Source: Acidimicrobiaceae bacterium
Lineage (GTDB): Bacteria > Actinomycetota > Acidimicrobiia > Acidimicrobiales > Ilumatobacteraceae
Assembly (NCBI GenBank): GCA_947450115.1
Contig: CANFUE010000005.1
Coordinates: forward strand, 29,216 to 93,215
Length of the DNA stretch: 64,000 nucleotides
Reading direction: 5' to 3'
Position numbers and translations under genes: made by a program. Positions 55,480 to 64,000 of this stretch are shown piece by piece. The notes under the pieces are model-generated. The model made no database searches, was not told the origin of the DNA, and saw nothing but the letters and a program-made list of their open reading frames with translations. Positions within the stretch are counted from its first letter, which is position 1. Every line of letters starts with the position of its first letter.

Positions 55480-57263
55480 CGCGTCGGCTGGCTTGCGTTC
55501 CAAGCATTCACAAGCGCTGCGTATTTACCGTTCTTCTGCAATAGTTCGCTGTGCGTTCCCCATTCCACTAGCTCTGAATGGTCAACAACACCAATAGCGT
55601 CTGCGCGCTGCACGGTGGTGAGTCGGTGCGCGACAACCACAACACTGCGGCCTTGCATTAACGCTTCAAGGGCAGCTTCTACGTCTTTTTCTGTACCTGG
55701 GTCGAGGTTTGACGTTGCTTCATCGAGCACGAGCACAGCCGGGTCAACGAGTGCTGCTCGAGCAAGCGAAACAAGCTGTCGCTCACCAGCAGACAAGCGC
55801 GATCCTCGTTCATGCACCTCGGTGTCGAGACCTTCGGGGAACGCCATGAAACGCTCGAACACGCCGAGTGCTTGCAATGCGCTGTTGATCTCTTCATCAG
55901 TGGCATCGCTTTTTGCAATCCGCAGATTCTCGCGAATGGTTCCGTTGAAAAGGAAGCCTTCTTGCGGCACCACAACAATGCGTTCGCGCAAAGACTGCAT
56001 TGTTGCGTCGCGCAAGTTCACGCCTCCGTACGTAATGGATCCCTCATTTGGGTCGTACAACCGCGCCATCAACTTTGCCAAGGTCGACTTGCCTGCGCCC
56101 GTTGGCCCAACCAATGCGAGTCGCTTGCCATTAGGTACCGCAATAGAAATATTTTGTAGTGCGGGTTGGGCTCCTGTTGCATAGGTAAAAGTTGCATCGC
56201 TCACCACCAAGTCGCCAAGTTCTGGAAGGTCTACTGCGGAAATAGATTCACTGACCTCTGGAACCGCATCCATGATTCCATAGAGTTTTTTCAATGCAGC
56301 ACCTGCAGATTGCATGGTGTTGTACAACTGCGATAACTGCTGCACAGGGTCAAATAAGTTGGCAAGAAGCAATACAAATGCCACCACTGTTCCTACCGAC
56401 ACACTCCCCCTGTGCACGAGCCAACCGCCCATACCCACAATAAGAGCGGAAGCAAAAATACCGGCGAACTCAACGAGACCGAAATACCACATGCTTACCT
56501 TCACGCTATGCATATGACTCTTATACAAAGCGTTGTTTGAAATGCGAAAACGCCGCACCTGTTCTTCTTCGCGCGCATAGGCCTGTATGACTCGTACTGC
56601 CGTAATTCCCTCTTGCAGGGCGGAAAGATTTGTGCCCACGCGCTCTCGCACAACTAAATACGCCTTATTCGAATCGCGTTGAAATTTGATGGAAGCAATA
56701 AAAATAGCTGGCATCACCAGCAATGCCACAAACGTCAGTTCCCAGGACAAAGTGAAGAGCAAAATGATTGCTAGAAACAAGAGGAAGATGGCAGAAATGA
56801 ACTGCAGCAAACCCCATTGCACTAAATCACTCATTGTTTCGATGTCAGCAGTCATTCGCGCTACGAGGACTCCAGCTTTTTCTCTGTCATAAAATGCCAT
56901 TGACTGTTTTTGCATTTGTGAGAACACGCGCAACCGCAAAACGCGCAAAAGGTTCTCGCCAGCACGATTAATGAAAATGTATTGGGCCCGACCAAATAAA
57001 TAGGCAATGCAAGTAACTGCGATGTAAGCGATCACGGTGATATTGAGGGAACGAGAGTTTCTACCACGTATGCCAGAGTCAATTCCGTGGCGCACTAACA
57101 CAGGACCAGCCAAAGTACATAGCGTGACCGCAATAACGCATATGAGTGCAGCAAACATTGTCTTACGAAACGGTGCCGCCATTGCAAAAGTTCGGCGCAA
57201 TAAGTTGCGTGCTTCATCGCGTGATACTCGATCTTCTGCCGATACTGCTCCTCCGCCCCACAT
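55476..57263 (-). CDS. ABC exporter half-transporter with canonical Walker B glutamate
   Basis: A 595-residue fusion of six membrane helices and an ATPase domain. Walker A GPTGAGKST, signature LSAGERQ (slightly off consensus), Walker B and catalytic Glu515 (VLVLDEATSNLD), and H-loop VVAHRLTT. It is encoded 2 nt after the partner at 57266, whose ATPase lacks the catalytic Glu. Together they look like an asymmetric heterodimer of the TM287/288 or BmrCD type. The cargo is unknown (drugs, lipids or peptides). ATG at 57263, with a weak ribosome binding site. Confidence 0.93.
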   Translation of the reverse strand: MWGGGAVSAEDRVSRDEARNLLRRTFAMAAPFRKTMFAALICVIAVTLCTLAGPVLVRHGIDSGIRGRNSRSLNITVIAYIAVTCIAYLFGRAQYIFINRAGENLLRVLRLRVFSQMQKQSMAFYDREKAGVLVARMTADIETMSDLVQWGLLQFISAIFLLFLAIILLFTLSWELTFVALLVMPAIFIASIKFQRDSNKAYLVVRERVGTNLSALQEGITAVRVIQAYAREEEQVRRFRISNNALYKSHMHSVKVSMWYFGLVEFAGIFASALIVGMGGWLVHRGSVSVGTVVAFVLLLANLFDPVQQLSQLYNTMQSAGAALKKLYGIMDAVPEVSESISAVDLPELGDLVVSDATFTYATGAQPALQNISIAVPNGKRLALVGPTGAGKSTLAKLMARLYDPNEGSITYGGVNLRDATMQSLRERIVVVPQEGFLFNGTIRENLRIAKSDATDEEINSALQALGVFERFMAFPEGLDTEVHERGSRLSAGERQLVSLARAALVDPAVLVLDEATSNLDPGTEKDVEAALEALMQGRSVVVVAHRLTTVQRADAIGVVDHSELVEWGTHSELLQKNGKYAALVNAWNASQPTR

Positions 57264-57265
57264 TG

Positions 57266-59068
57266 CTAATCGTCTGCCATTTCACTTGCATGGGCTGCAA
57301 TATTTTTTTCTTGTGCCGCTAGCACTTCGCCATATTTGGCGTTAGTGGCGAGTAAGTGTGCATGTTCGCCAAAGGCAGCTATTCGACCTTCGTCGAGAAA
57401 TGCCACTTTGCTCGCAAGAGCAATGGTTGCAGGACGATGCGCAATCACCAAAGTGGTGCGACCACGCATCACTGTTGTCATTGCCTCGCGAATTTCATTT
57501 TCTTTGGCAGGGTCTACTGCCGATGTTGCATCGTCGAGCACCAACACGCGAGGGTCTGCCACAATTGCGCGCGCAATGGCAATGCGTTGGCGCTGCCCAC
57601 CCGAAAGCGAGTACCCGCGTTCACCAAGAATAGTGTCGTAACCTTCAGGGAGTTCCAAGATGAAGTCATGTGCCCCAGCTAAACGAGCAGCCGTTTCAAT
57701 ACGATCTTGAGGCGCATTGGGTTCCGCAAAGGCAATGTTGGCTGCAACGCTGTCGTTGAATAACAAAGTGTCTTCGAACACCACTGCAACTGCACGTCGC
57801 AACTCAGACAAACGCAGTTGGCGAATGTCGATGCCGTCAAGAGTGATGCCACCCGATGATGTGTCGTAAAAACGCAACAACAACCGTGCCAATGTGCTCT
57901 TCCCACTTCCCGTTGCACCCACTATGGCGACCGACTCACCGGGTTGAATAACAAGATCCAAGTGGCTCACCACCTCTTGCCCAGTGGAGTACCCAAACGA
58001 CACATCAGAGAATGTCACTGCACCGGTAAAAGCCGAGCTTGTTCTACTGGGGAGTGATTGTGGTTTTGGCGGGTCGGCAACGGCGGGTTCTGTTGACAAC
58101 ACTTCATTCACCCGCGTGAGTGCTGCCGCTGCACGTTGACCAAACGCCACGGTCATTCCAATGTTGCGCAATGGCCAGATGAGCATGGTGAGATAACTAT
58201 TGAATGCAACGAGATCGCCCACACTCATTTGACCGTTAATGACGCGATGCCCGCCAATGCCCAAAACGGCTATGAGCCCAATTGAGGGAAGCAGGTCGAT
58301 ACCGGGCAGAAATTTGCTGCGTATTTTTGCGGCCCCCAGCGACACGCCTCGAATATCGTTGGCTTCTTTTTCCAACTTGCGCATTTGAGTAGATTCTGCC
58401 CCGAAACCCTTCACCACGCGAATGCCCGACACGCTTTCTTCAACAACGTTGGCAAGTTCTGCTTGTTCCGCTTGAACCGCAAGAACCGCCGGATGAATGC
58501 TGTTCGAAAAACGTCGCGCTGCCAAATTGATAAAGGGCAAAGGTGCTAACGCAATAATGGCAAGCATGGGTTGGCTTGAAATGAGAATAACCATTACTGC
58601 AAAAACCATTGCGATATTAGAAATGGTGAGTGGAATCATCACCACAAAACCTTGAATTTGGCCAAGGTCGCTTGATGCACGGCTCATCAGCTGACCCGTT
58701 TGGGTCATGTCGTGATACCCAATATGTAGACCTTGCAAGTGCGTGAAGAGGCGTTCACGCAACGAGCTTTCCGTCCATCTACTTTCGCGAAAGCCAATCC
58801 ATCGTCGCCATGCAGAAAAAATGCCTGCAACGAGCCCAGCAAAGGTGATTGCCCCTGCCCATAGCAGCAACGAACCATGCTGTTGGATGCCGCGGTCGAC
58901 GCCCAATTTGAAAAGTTGTGGTATCGCGACCTTCCCAGCACTCCAGAAGAGCCCAATCACTACCCCCTGCATTAAACCTTTGCGCTGCTCGCGCAACACT
59001 TTGCGTAAGAGTTTCCAACCCTCTGCGGTGACAGCGCCGTCTTGGGGGTGGCTCTCCGCTTGCGACAT
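57266..59068 (-). CDS. ABC exporter half-transporter with degenerate Walker B
   Basis: A 600-residue half-transporter: six helices, then an ATPase with Walker A GATGSGKST, canonical signature LSGGQRQ, and Walker B VLVLDDATSAVD where Asp513 replaces the catalytic Glu. In this arrangement one composite site is consensus and one degenerate, typical of heterodimeric exporters. First gene of the pair; ATG 7 nt after TACGGT. Divergent from the carotenoid oxygenase (70 nt). Confidence 0.93.
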   Translation of the reverse strand: MSQAESHPQDGAVTAEGWKLLRKVLREQRKGLMQGVVIGLFWSAGKVAIPQLFKLGVDRGIQQHGSLLLWAGAITFAGLVAGIFSAWRRWIGFRESRWTESSLRERLFTHLQGLHIGYHDMTQTGQLMSRASSDLGQIQGFVVMIPLTISNIAMVFAVMVILISSQPMLAIIALAPLPFINLAARRFSNSIHPAVLAVQAEQAELANVVEESVSGIRVVKGFGAESTQMRKLEKEANDIRGVSLGAAKIRSKFLPGIDLLPSIGLIAVLGIGGHRVINGQMSVGDLVAFNSYLTMLIWPLRNIGMTVAFGQRAAAALTRVNEVLSTEPAVADPPKPQSLPSRTSSAFTGAVTFSDVSFGYSTGQEVVSHLDLVIQPGESVAIVGATGSGKSTLARLLLRFYDTSSGGITLDGIDIRQLRLSELRRAVAVVFEDTLLFNDSVAANIAFAEPNAPQDRIETAARLAGAHDFILELPEGYDTILGERGYSLSGGQRQRIAIARAIVADPRVLVLDDATSAVDPAKENEIREAMTTVMRGRTTLVIAHRPATIALASKVAFLDEGRIAAFGEHAHLLATNAKYGEVLAAQEKNIAAHASEMADD

Positions 59069-59075
59069 CGCTTCT

Positions 59076-59081
59076 ACCGTA
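59076..59081 (-). promoter_or_regulatory. -10 hexamer of the ABC exporter pair
   Basis: TACGGT, 7 nt before the ATG at 59068; leaderless-type spacing. Confidence 0.45.
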
Positions 59082-59126
59082 CCGTTTCGGCTCTACCCAC
59101 TGGTAGCCCACCTCATGATTTCCGCC

Positions 59127-59132
59127 TAATAT
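59127..59132 (+). promoter_or_regulatory. -10 hexamer of the carotenoid oxygenase gene
   Basis: TAATAT, near consensus, 6 nt before the ATG at 59139; strong leaderless candidate. Confidence 0.55.
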
Positions 59133-59138
59133 CGTGAG

Positions 59139-60569
59139 ATGACTGCACTCGAATCACAACCCTTTGCCGACTTCAGCCCCTTTCTTCGTGGAGCGTACGG
59201 ACCCGTTTTCGACGAGATGAACGAATCCAACCTACGCGTCACTGGTGAAATTCCTGCCGCACTCACCGGCGTATACATGCGTAATGGTGCGAACCCACAG
59301 TTTGCTCCAATGGGCCGCTACCACTGGTTTGATGGTGACGGAATGATTCATGCTGTGTATTTAGAAAACGGCAAGGCTCGCTATAAAAACAAGTGGATTG
59401 AAACTCCTGGTTTGCGTCATGAACGCGAACAAGAAAAAGCACTCTTTGGTGGCATTCTCAATTTCCAATTCCCACCTGAAGACATCATGGCTGAGTGCGG
59501 CATTTTCAAGAATGCGGCGAACACCAACATCATCCGCCACGCGAACAAGATTCTTGGTTTGTGGGAAGGTGGCCCACCGTCGGAAATTACCCGTGAGCTC
59601 GACACTGTTGGCATCATGGACTACGCCGGAAAACTTGAAGGCTCCATGACGGCTCACCCGAAGTGGTGCCCCGAAACCGGTGAACTCATCATCATTGGCT
59701 ACGACCCCATTGGCGGACAACCCTTCTTGCGTTACCACGTTGCCGACAAACACGGAAACCTCGTGCACAGCACACCCATCACCATTCCTGAAGGCGTCAT
59801 GATGCACGACTTCCTCACCACTCGCAATTACTCAGTTATTTTCGATTTACCTGCAGTCATTGCAGCAGCAATGGAGGGTAAGTCAATGTGGCAGCCAGAT
59901 CTTGGTGCACGCATTGGTGTGATGCCTCGCCATGGCAGCGACGCCGACGTGCGTTGGTTCGACATTGACCCGTGCTACGTCTTTCACTTCTTGAACGCAT
60001 GGGAAGAAGTCGGTAGCGATGGTCACGAGCGCATCGTTGCTTACGGATGCCGTATGCCAAACGTCGACCTCGACTTTGAATCAGTTGGTGACGCTCCTAG
60101 TGGCATTGCTGCGGTAGACGGCGTAGGCATGGCCAAGTGGACCATCGACCTCACCACCGGCACCGTGAAAGAAGAAATGATTCACGACCTACGTAGCGAC
60201 TTCCCGCGCTTGCATGACGACCTCTTGGGTTTGAAGCATCGCTATGGCTTTGCCTCAGCAACCCTCGATGGCCCGATGGGCCTTGGTTTCAACGGCATCA
60301 TTCGCTACGACCTAGAGGGTGGCAGCGACCAAACCTTCGCCTTTGGGCCAGGCACCACCATTGGTGAAGCCGTTGTTGCCGACGACCCCACACGTCCAGG
60401 TGAACTTGGCTCATATGTCATGGTGTACGCCACCGACCTTGCCGCTATGACCACCGACTTTTGCATCTTCAACGCTGAAGATATTGCAGCAGGCCCTGTT
60501 GCCCGCGTGCACCTGCCACAGCGTGTGCCTGCAGGGTTTCACGGCAACTGGATGCCCGGCGCTCACTAG
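59139..60569 (+). CDS. carotenoid oxygenase family protein
   Basis: Fe(II) dioxygenase of the RPE65/CCO family, 476 residues. The four iron-ligand histidines fit the family spacing: His173 (TAHPKW), His223 (VMMHDFLTT), His283 (CYVFHFLNAWEE) and His468 (AGFHGNW). The N-terminal LTGVYMRNGANPQF and YHWFDGDGMIHAV segments are standard. Substrates in the family include carotenoids (apocarotenals, retinal) and stilbenes; the sequence does not decide. No carotenoid or rhodopsin genes are nearby. Starts 6 nt after TAATAT. Confidence 0.93.
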   Translation: MTALESQPFADFSPFLRGAYGPVFDEMNESNLRVTGEIPAALTGVYMRNGANPQFAPMGRYHWFDGDGMIHAVYLENGKARYKNKWIETPGLRHEREQEKALFGGILNFQFPPEDIMAECGIFKNAANTNIIRHANKILGLWEGGPPSEITRELDTVGIMDYAGKLEGSMTAHPKWCPETGELIIIGYDPIGGQPFLRYHVADKHGNLVHSTPITIPEGVMMHDFLTTRNYSVIFDLPAVIAAAMEGKSMWQPDLGARIGVMPRHGSDADVRWFDIDPCYVFHFLNAWEEVGSDGHERIVAYGCRMPNVDLDFESVGDAPSGIAAVDGVGMAKWTIDLTTGTVKEEMIHDLRSDFPRLHDDLLGLKHRYGFASATLDGPMGLGFNGIIRYDLEGGSDQTFAFGPGTTIGEAVVADDPTRPGELGSYVMVYATDLAAMTTDFCIFNAEDIAAGPVARVHLPQRVPAGFHGNWMPGAH

Positions 60570-60599
60570 CATGTGACACCTCGTTGGCATGATTTTTTC

Positions 60600-60776
60600 A
60601 TGACAACGAACACCACACTCCCTGGCTTCACTCCACGCCATACACGGCTGTCTCGTCATACGCGTGAGTTGGGGCTTAAACACATTGCGCTCATTAAGGC
60701 TCAGCTTGCTGAACAAGCTCGGTGCGAAGAACTTCAACGCACCGAAAAGGAAGCTCAACGCTCCACTGCGGCTTAG
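60600..60776 (+). CDS. small basic/charged hypothetical protein
   Basis: A 58-residue protein rich in Arg, Lys, Glu and His, with no membrane helix. The central part (HTRELGLKHIALIKAQLAEQ) is predicted helical. No known family. It lies in the 249-nt gap between the oxygenase and the LLM gene, and reads as coding mainly because it is in the same direction and has a balanced composition. The start could also be an in-frame ATG at 60573. Low confidence. Confidence 0.45.
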   Translation: MTTNTTLPGFTPRHTRLSRHTRELGLKHIALIKAQLAEQARCEELQRTEKEAQRSTAA

Positions 60777-60791
60777 TTTTCGTTAACGTTT

Positions 60792-60807
60792 GCTTCTCAA
60801 GAGAAGC
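60792..60807 (+). promoter_or_regulatory. inverted repeat upstream of an LLM oxidoreductase gene
   Basis: GCTTCTC-AA-GAGAAGC: 7-bp arms and a 2-nt centre, 11 nt before the ATG at 60819. Just upstream is the palindrome CGTTAACG (60781-60788). It could be a TetR-type operator or the terminator of the preceding gene, though no T-run follows. Confidence 0.4.
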
Positions 60808-60818
60808 GAGCGAGCAAC

Positions 60819-61730
60819 ATGACAACACCAACACTCAACCTCGGCCCGGTGGGCATTTTTACTGGCGCATTTGAAACTCAGCGTTCCCCCATTGTGCGCG
60901 AAGGCATCGCAGCTCTCGACGAGCGCGGTTGGCCAACACTATGGATTGGTGAATCGGTGAACCGCGAAGTGTTTGCCAATGCCATGTTGCTCTTGAACTC
61001 CAGCAAAAACATTCGCATTGCATCGGGCGTTGCCAATGCACAGGTGCGCACTGCCCTTTCCATGCACAGCGGATGGATGGCAGTTTCTGAAGCACACGAA
61101 GGTCGATTTGTGTTGGGCATTGGCGTGAGCCATTCCACATTTGTGAACCGCGTTCTCGATGCCGCATACAACACTCCGCTTACCCTCATGAAGAACTATC
61201 TCGACACCATCGATAAAGCCACGTACATGGGCCCCACACCAAACACCACTCCACATCGCATGTTGGGCGCACTGGGTCCACGCATGGTGGGTCTTGCTGG
61301 CGAACGCACATCGGGCGCACTCACCTACTTCATGCCACCCGAGCACACTGCACTCGCCCGTGGCGATATCGACAGCACCAACACTGCAGCGAACCTTGCC
61401 GTCGAACAAATGGTTGTATTGGAAACAGACAAGGCAAAGGCTCGCGCTATTGCCATTGCAGGTATGACTCGTTATTTACGCTTGCCGAACTACACCAACA
61501 GTTTGAAGCGTGTTGGTTTTACCGATGCCGATATCGACGCCGGCAATGGCGAACCTTCTCAACGCCTCATCGATGCAGTCATTGTGTGTGGTGACGAAGC
61601 AACTATTCAAAAGCGCGTTGCCGAGCATCATGCTGCAGGCGCCAACCATGTGTGCATTCAAGTACTTACCGACACACCACAGGTGGTGCCCATGGCGCAG
61701 TGGAATCGCCTCGCTGATGCCTTGCTATAA
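60819..61730 (+). CDS. LLM-class flavin (probably F420)-dependent oxidoreductase
   Basis: TIM-barrel luciferase-like monooxygenase superfamily protein, 303 residues. Its opening LGPVGIFTGAFETQ, the segment RGWPTLWIGESVNREVFANAMLLLNSSKNIRIASGVANAQVR, and HRMLGALGPRMVGLAGERTSGALTYFMPPEHT match the actinobacterial family commonly annotated as F420-dependent. Substrate unknown. It is convergent with a second LLM gene (2-nt gap). Confidence 0.88.
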   Translation: MTTPTLNLGPVGIFTGAFETQRSPIVREGIAALDERGWPTLWIGESVNREVFANAMLLLNSSKNIRIASGVANAQVRTALSMHSGWMAVSEAHEGRFVLGIGVSHSTFVNRVLDAAYNTPLTLMKNYLDTIDKATYMGPTPNTTPHRMLGALGPRMVGLAGERTSGALTYFMPPEHTALARGDIDSTNTAANLAVEQMVVLETDKAKARAIAIAGMTRYLRLPNYTNSLKRVGFTDADIDAGNGEPSQRLIDAVIVCGDEATIQKRVAEHHAAGANHVCIQVLTDTPQVVPMAQWNRLADALL

Positions 61731-61732
61731 AA

Positions 61733-62722
61733 TTACGATGCGCTAGGGCTCAGCGCCTTCACAGCATCCCAATGGCTCAGCTCTGGGTCGAAGGCCATAA
61801 TGGCAATAGAACTTGTGGTCACTCCGTTTGCGAAGTACTGATCAATTTGTGCGCGGCACTTTTCAGGCGAGCCATGAACAATGAGTTGGTCGACCACTTC
61901 ATCGGGAATAGCAGCAAGTGCAGCTTTTCTGTCGCCAGCTTTCCATGCATCCCACATGCCTTGGAACGCCGGGCCACGACCCAGCCATTCGTGGAACTGT
62001 GCATACACAGGTACGTTCATATAAGCCGTAATGGCAAACCGCGCAGCCTTGCGCACTACTTCGGCATTTTCACTTGGGCACACGAAGATACGACACACAA
62101 TTTCTTTCGGCACACCATTTGCGGCGCCGTTCACCACTGCCGCAACTTTTTTCACATCTTCCGCAGAGAGCCAGTTGATGATGGTGCCGTCGGCTTCGCG
62201 AGCAGCCAAGCGCAACATTCCTTCACGCAAAGCTGCAACAAGAATCTTCGGCTTCACTTCGGGCTTCACACCTAAACGGAAACCATTGATTTCAAACGTG
62301 TCGTACTTCTTTACTATTTTTTCACCCTCAAATGAGTCGTGCAGAAAACGCACGATGTCGCGCACTTTTTTATAAGGCTCTACGAAAGGTACGCCATTCC
62401 ATTTTTCAACAATGACATTGCTTGACGAGCCAATGCCAATGGCGAAACGACCAGGTGCAGCATCGGCAAGCGATGCAACGCATTGTGCAAATGCAGCCGG
62501 TGAACGTGTGAACGCAGGAACAATTGCTGTTCCTAAACGCAAACGTGGTTCCCATGCAGCCGCCATTGCAAGAGGAGTAAACGCATCGGCGCCATCTGAC
62601 TCGGCAGACCAGATATCGCTATAACCGAGGTCGGCTAATTCACTGAGTTTTTCACGATGTGAATGGAGGTGTCCGGGGAGTGGAACAGTCATTCCGTTAC
62701 GGCGAGGTATGGCTTGGCTCAT
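61733..62722 (-). CDS. LLM-class flavin (probably F420)-dependent oxidoreductase
   Basis: A 329-residue member of the same superfamily as its convergent neighbour but of a different subgroup. Landmarks are ELADLGYSDIWSAESDGADAFTPLAMAAAWEPRLRLGTAIVPAFTRSP and FAIGIGSSSNVIVEKWNGVPF, then EALREGMLRLAAREADG-like segments. Substrate unknown. Its ATG overlaps the stop of the acyl-CoA thioesterase gene by 4 nt, suggesting a common acyl-CoA-related pathway. Confidence 0.88.
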   Translation of the reverse strand: MSQAIPRRNGMTVPLPGHLHSHREKLSELADLGYSDIWSAESDGADAFTPLAMAAAWEPRLRLGTAIVPAFTRSPAAFAQCVASLADAAPGRFAIGIGSSSNVIVEKWNGVPFVEPYKKVRDIVRFLHDSFEGEKIVKKYDTFEINGFRLGVKPEVKPKILVAALREGMLRLAAREADGTIINWLSAEDVKKVAAVVNGAANGVPKEIVCRIFVCPSENAEVVRKAARFAITAYMNVPVYAQFHEWLGRGPAFQGMWDAWKAGDRKAALAAIPDEVVDQLIVHGSPEKCRAQIDQYFANGVTTSSIAIMAFDPELSHWDAVKALSPSAS

Positions 62723-63546
62723 GAAACTTCCTTATCTGTGGGCACTTCATCTTTCCAGAAACGAACGATGCAACTTTGACTGGCGGTTGCCATGAGCGTT
62801 CCATCTTCGGCATACATATGCACAAGACCATGAGCAAACCCACGGTCGATGGCATGAATGCGAATATCGAGCAATACCCATTCTGTGGGCACAAGGCGCA
62901 CCACACGCAATGTGTTATCGAGGCTGTTGCCACCGCCACGAATACCCATGGCCTGGCTCACGCCGAGGGGGATGTAGTCGCCCAGCACCGCAAGCGCACT
63001 GGCATCGACACCTTGAATGACCCCAGGGATCCGTGCCCACATGAGCGTTTGACCATCGCCCACCGTTTTATCGAGCGTGGCAATTTGGCGACCCTTCACG
63101 AGCCTTTTTTCAATGCGTTCGTTGATGGAACCTTCTTGAAGACCACGATGAATAAATAATGGGCAGTCGTCTGGAGGTGGAACGTTTGGCATTGTTTCGA
63201 ACTGACCACGCAGGTCAAGTGGGCGATCGCCGAGTGCGGCGTTCACCGTGAGAATTTCTCGCTCCCCCACATGGCACACAGCACGAGCTTGGGTCATTTG
63301 ATGCCCCGATACCGACACCGTCACATCGATATCCATTACTTCGCCTGGTCGCGCATAGGAAAGGTACTGAGCGGTGGCCCAAATGAGGTTGCGCTCCGTT
63401 GTGGCTTCCATTGCCGAGATTGCCGCAGCAAGCCCGCAGCCACCAAAGAGAAAATTCACAGAGGTGGAAATATGGGGAACTACTTCTAGGTGCCAGCGGA
63501 AGGGATTATGGCTACTTTTCAGCCCAAGAAATTCAACAGTGTCCAT
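62719..63546 (-). CDS. acyl-CoA thioesterase, double-hotdog family
   Basis: A 275-residue protein with two hotdog halves of the TesB-like group. The first half has NFLFGGCGLAAAISAMEATTERNLIWATAQYLSYARPGEVMDI. The second has MGIRGGGNSLDNTLRVV and LLDIRIHAIDRGFAHGLVHMYAEDGTLMATASQ, the usual C-terminal strand set. Hydrolyses acyl-CoA in family members; chain length unknown. First gene of a pair with the LLM oxidoreductase and divergent from the amidase gene. Confidence 0.85.
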   Translation of the reverse strand: MDTVEFLGLKSSHNPFRWHLEVVPHISTSVNFLFGGCGLAAAISAMEATTERNLIWATAQYLSYARPGEVMDIDVTVSVSGHQMTQARAVCHVGEREILTVNAALGDRPLDLRGQFETMPNVPPPDDCPLFIHRGLQEGSINERIEKRLVKGRQIATLDKTVGDGQTLMWARIPGVIQGVDASALAVLGDYIPLGVSQAMGIRGGGNSLDNTLRVVRLVPTEWVLLDIRIHAIDRGFAHGLVHMYAEDGTLMATASQSCIVRFWKDEVPTDKEVS

Positions 63547-63584
63547 ATCCCGACGACGCTAATACGCACAGACCCAAAGCGTTG

Positions 63585-63590
63585 TAGTTT
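63585..63590 (+). promoter_or_regulatory. -10 hexamer of the amidase gene
   Basis: TAGTTT, 8 nt before the ATG at 63599. Confidence 0.4.
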
Positions 63591-63598
63591 GCAGTGAT

Positions 63599-64000
63599 AT
63601 GTCAGACACATCCTCACACAGCACCCGCGAATCTTGGCAGGGCGACGCATGTTCCCTTGTAGAAGAATTTCGCGCCAAACGCCGCAGCCCTGCTGAAGAA
63701 CTTGCGGCCACGCTACGTGATATTGAAAAGAGCGACCTCAACGCATTCAGCTTCATCGATGCAACCAGCGCTCATGCTGCGGCACAAAATGCCGACACGT
63801 CACTCCCCTTTGGCGGCGTGCCACTCGCGGTCAAAGAACTTGATGCGGTACAAGGTTGGCCCGACACTTCTGCTTGCGCAGTTTTTGCCGACCGCATTGC
63901 CGAGCACACATCCATCATGGTGCAGCGTTTACAAAACGAAGGCGGCATGGTTCCCTTTGGTCTCACCACGGCAAGTGAATTTGGTGGGGTTAATGTCACG
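63599..64000 (+). CDS. amidase signature family protein, N-terminal part
   Basis: Open from the ATG at 63599 to the window edge, 134 codons of a protein normally near 450-480. The stretch GGVPLAVKELDAVQGWPDTSACAVFADRI holds the catalytic Lys of the Ser-cisSer-Lys triad, and FGLTTASEFGG is the conserved segment that follows. The Ser residues lie beyond the window. Could be a GatA homologue or a catabolic amidase; the partial sequence does not tell. Confidence 0.85.
   Translation, partial: MSDTSSHSTRESWQGDACSLVEEFRAKRRSPAEELAATLRDIEKSDLNAFSFIDATSAHAAAQNADTSLPFGGVPLAVKELDAVQGWPDTSACAVFADRIAEHTSIMVQRLQNEGGMVPFGLTTASEFGGVNVT

Overview
The window is a gene-dense stretch of chromosome (about 60 protein genes, mid-50s % GC or slightly lower by eye) with no rRNA, tRNA, CRISPR array, transposase or integrase that I can recognise. 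Family content points to a high-level actinobacterium, most likely Acidimicrobiia (Ilumatobacter or freshwater acIV-like). The grounds are an Asp-type MurA, a C-terminal J-domain protein, a PduO-type cobalamin adenosyltransferase, MeaB, cobalamin-dependent MetH, two LLM-class (probably F420-type) oxidoreductases, mycobacterial-type RpiB, and a glf/glfT2-like galactofuranosyl pair. The order hom-thrC-rho-rpmE-prfA-prmC...wecA-atp operon also matches the mycobacterial hom-to-atp region. The taxon is inferred, not proven.

Layout. 1-5.4 kb: a ligA fragment, a membrane protein, the MnmA/cysteine desulfurase sulfur-relay pair and a methyltransferase. 5.4-9.8 kb: galT-SRPBCC, then a reverse-strand operon nfu-like, meaB, enoyl-CoA hydratase, azlC, azlD. 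9.9-17.9 kb: murA (active-site Cys replaced by Asp), an MFS transporter, an operon of S9 peptidase, a duplicated-domain protein, a J-domain protein and an alpha/beta hydrolase, then glpX. 17.9-30.0 kb: reverse-strand cluster rpiB-glyA-wecA-atpZ-atpI-atpB-E-F'-F-H-A-G-D-C-SDR, a complete F1Fo ATP synthase with two b-type subunits. 30.1-33.7 kb: a thiolase-fold protein and a second S9 peptidase. 33.7-41.7 kb: hom-thrC-rho-rpmE-unknown-prfA-prmC. 41.8-47.1 kb: envelope genes, namely a secreted SpoIID/SGNH/peptidoglycan-binding protein convergent with glf-glfT2. 47.1-55.5 kb: a rhodanese-MoeB fusion, sirtuin, PepA, cobalamin adenosyltransferase, MetH and DUF805. 55.5-64 kb: a heterodimeric ABC exporter, carotenoid oxygenase, two LLM oxidoreductases, an acyl-CoA thioesterase and the start of an amidase.

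Two organisational patterns run through the window. First, many start codons (ATG or GTG) lie 6-8 nt downstream of a TAnnnT hexamer, which is the arrangement expected for leaderless transcripts; in three cases the upstream gene's stop codon is the first half of that hexamer. Second, all ten convergent gene pairs overlap at their 3' ends or are separated by fewer than 10 nt, leaving no room for intrinsic terminators. Together they suggest a compact genome that relies on leaderless initiation and on Rho, whose own gene has a long structured leader behind a clear -35/-10 promoter.

Several track-length ORFs began too far upstream; I trimmed murA, the MFS gene, both S9 peptidases, rho, the SpoIID gene and others using family N-termini, ribosome binding sites or the -10 pattern. 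No stretch above 300 bases lacks a gene; the longest gap is the rho leader (38765-38987).
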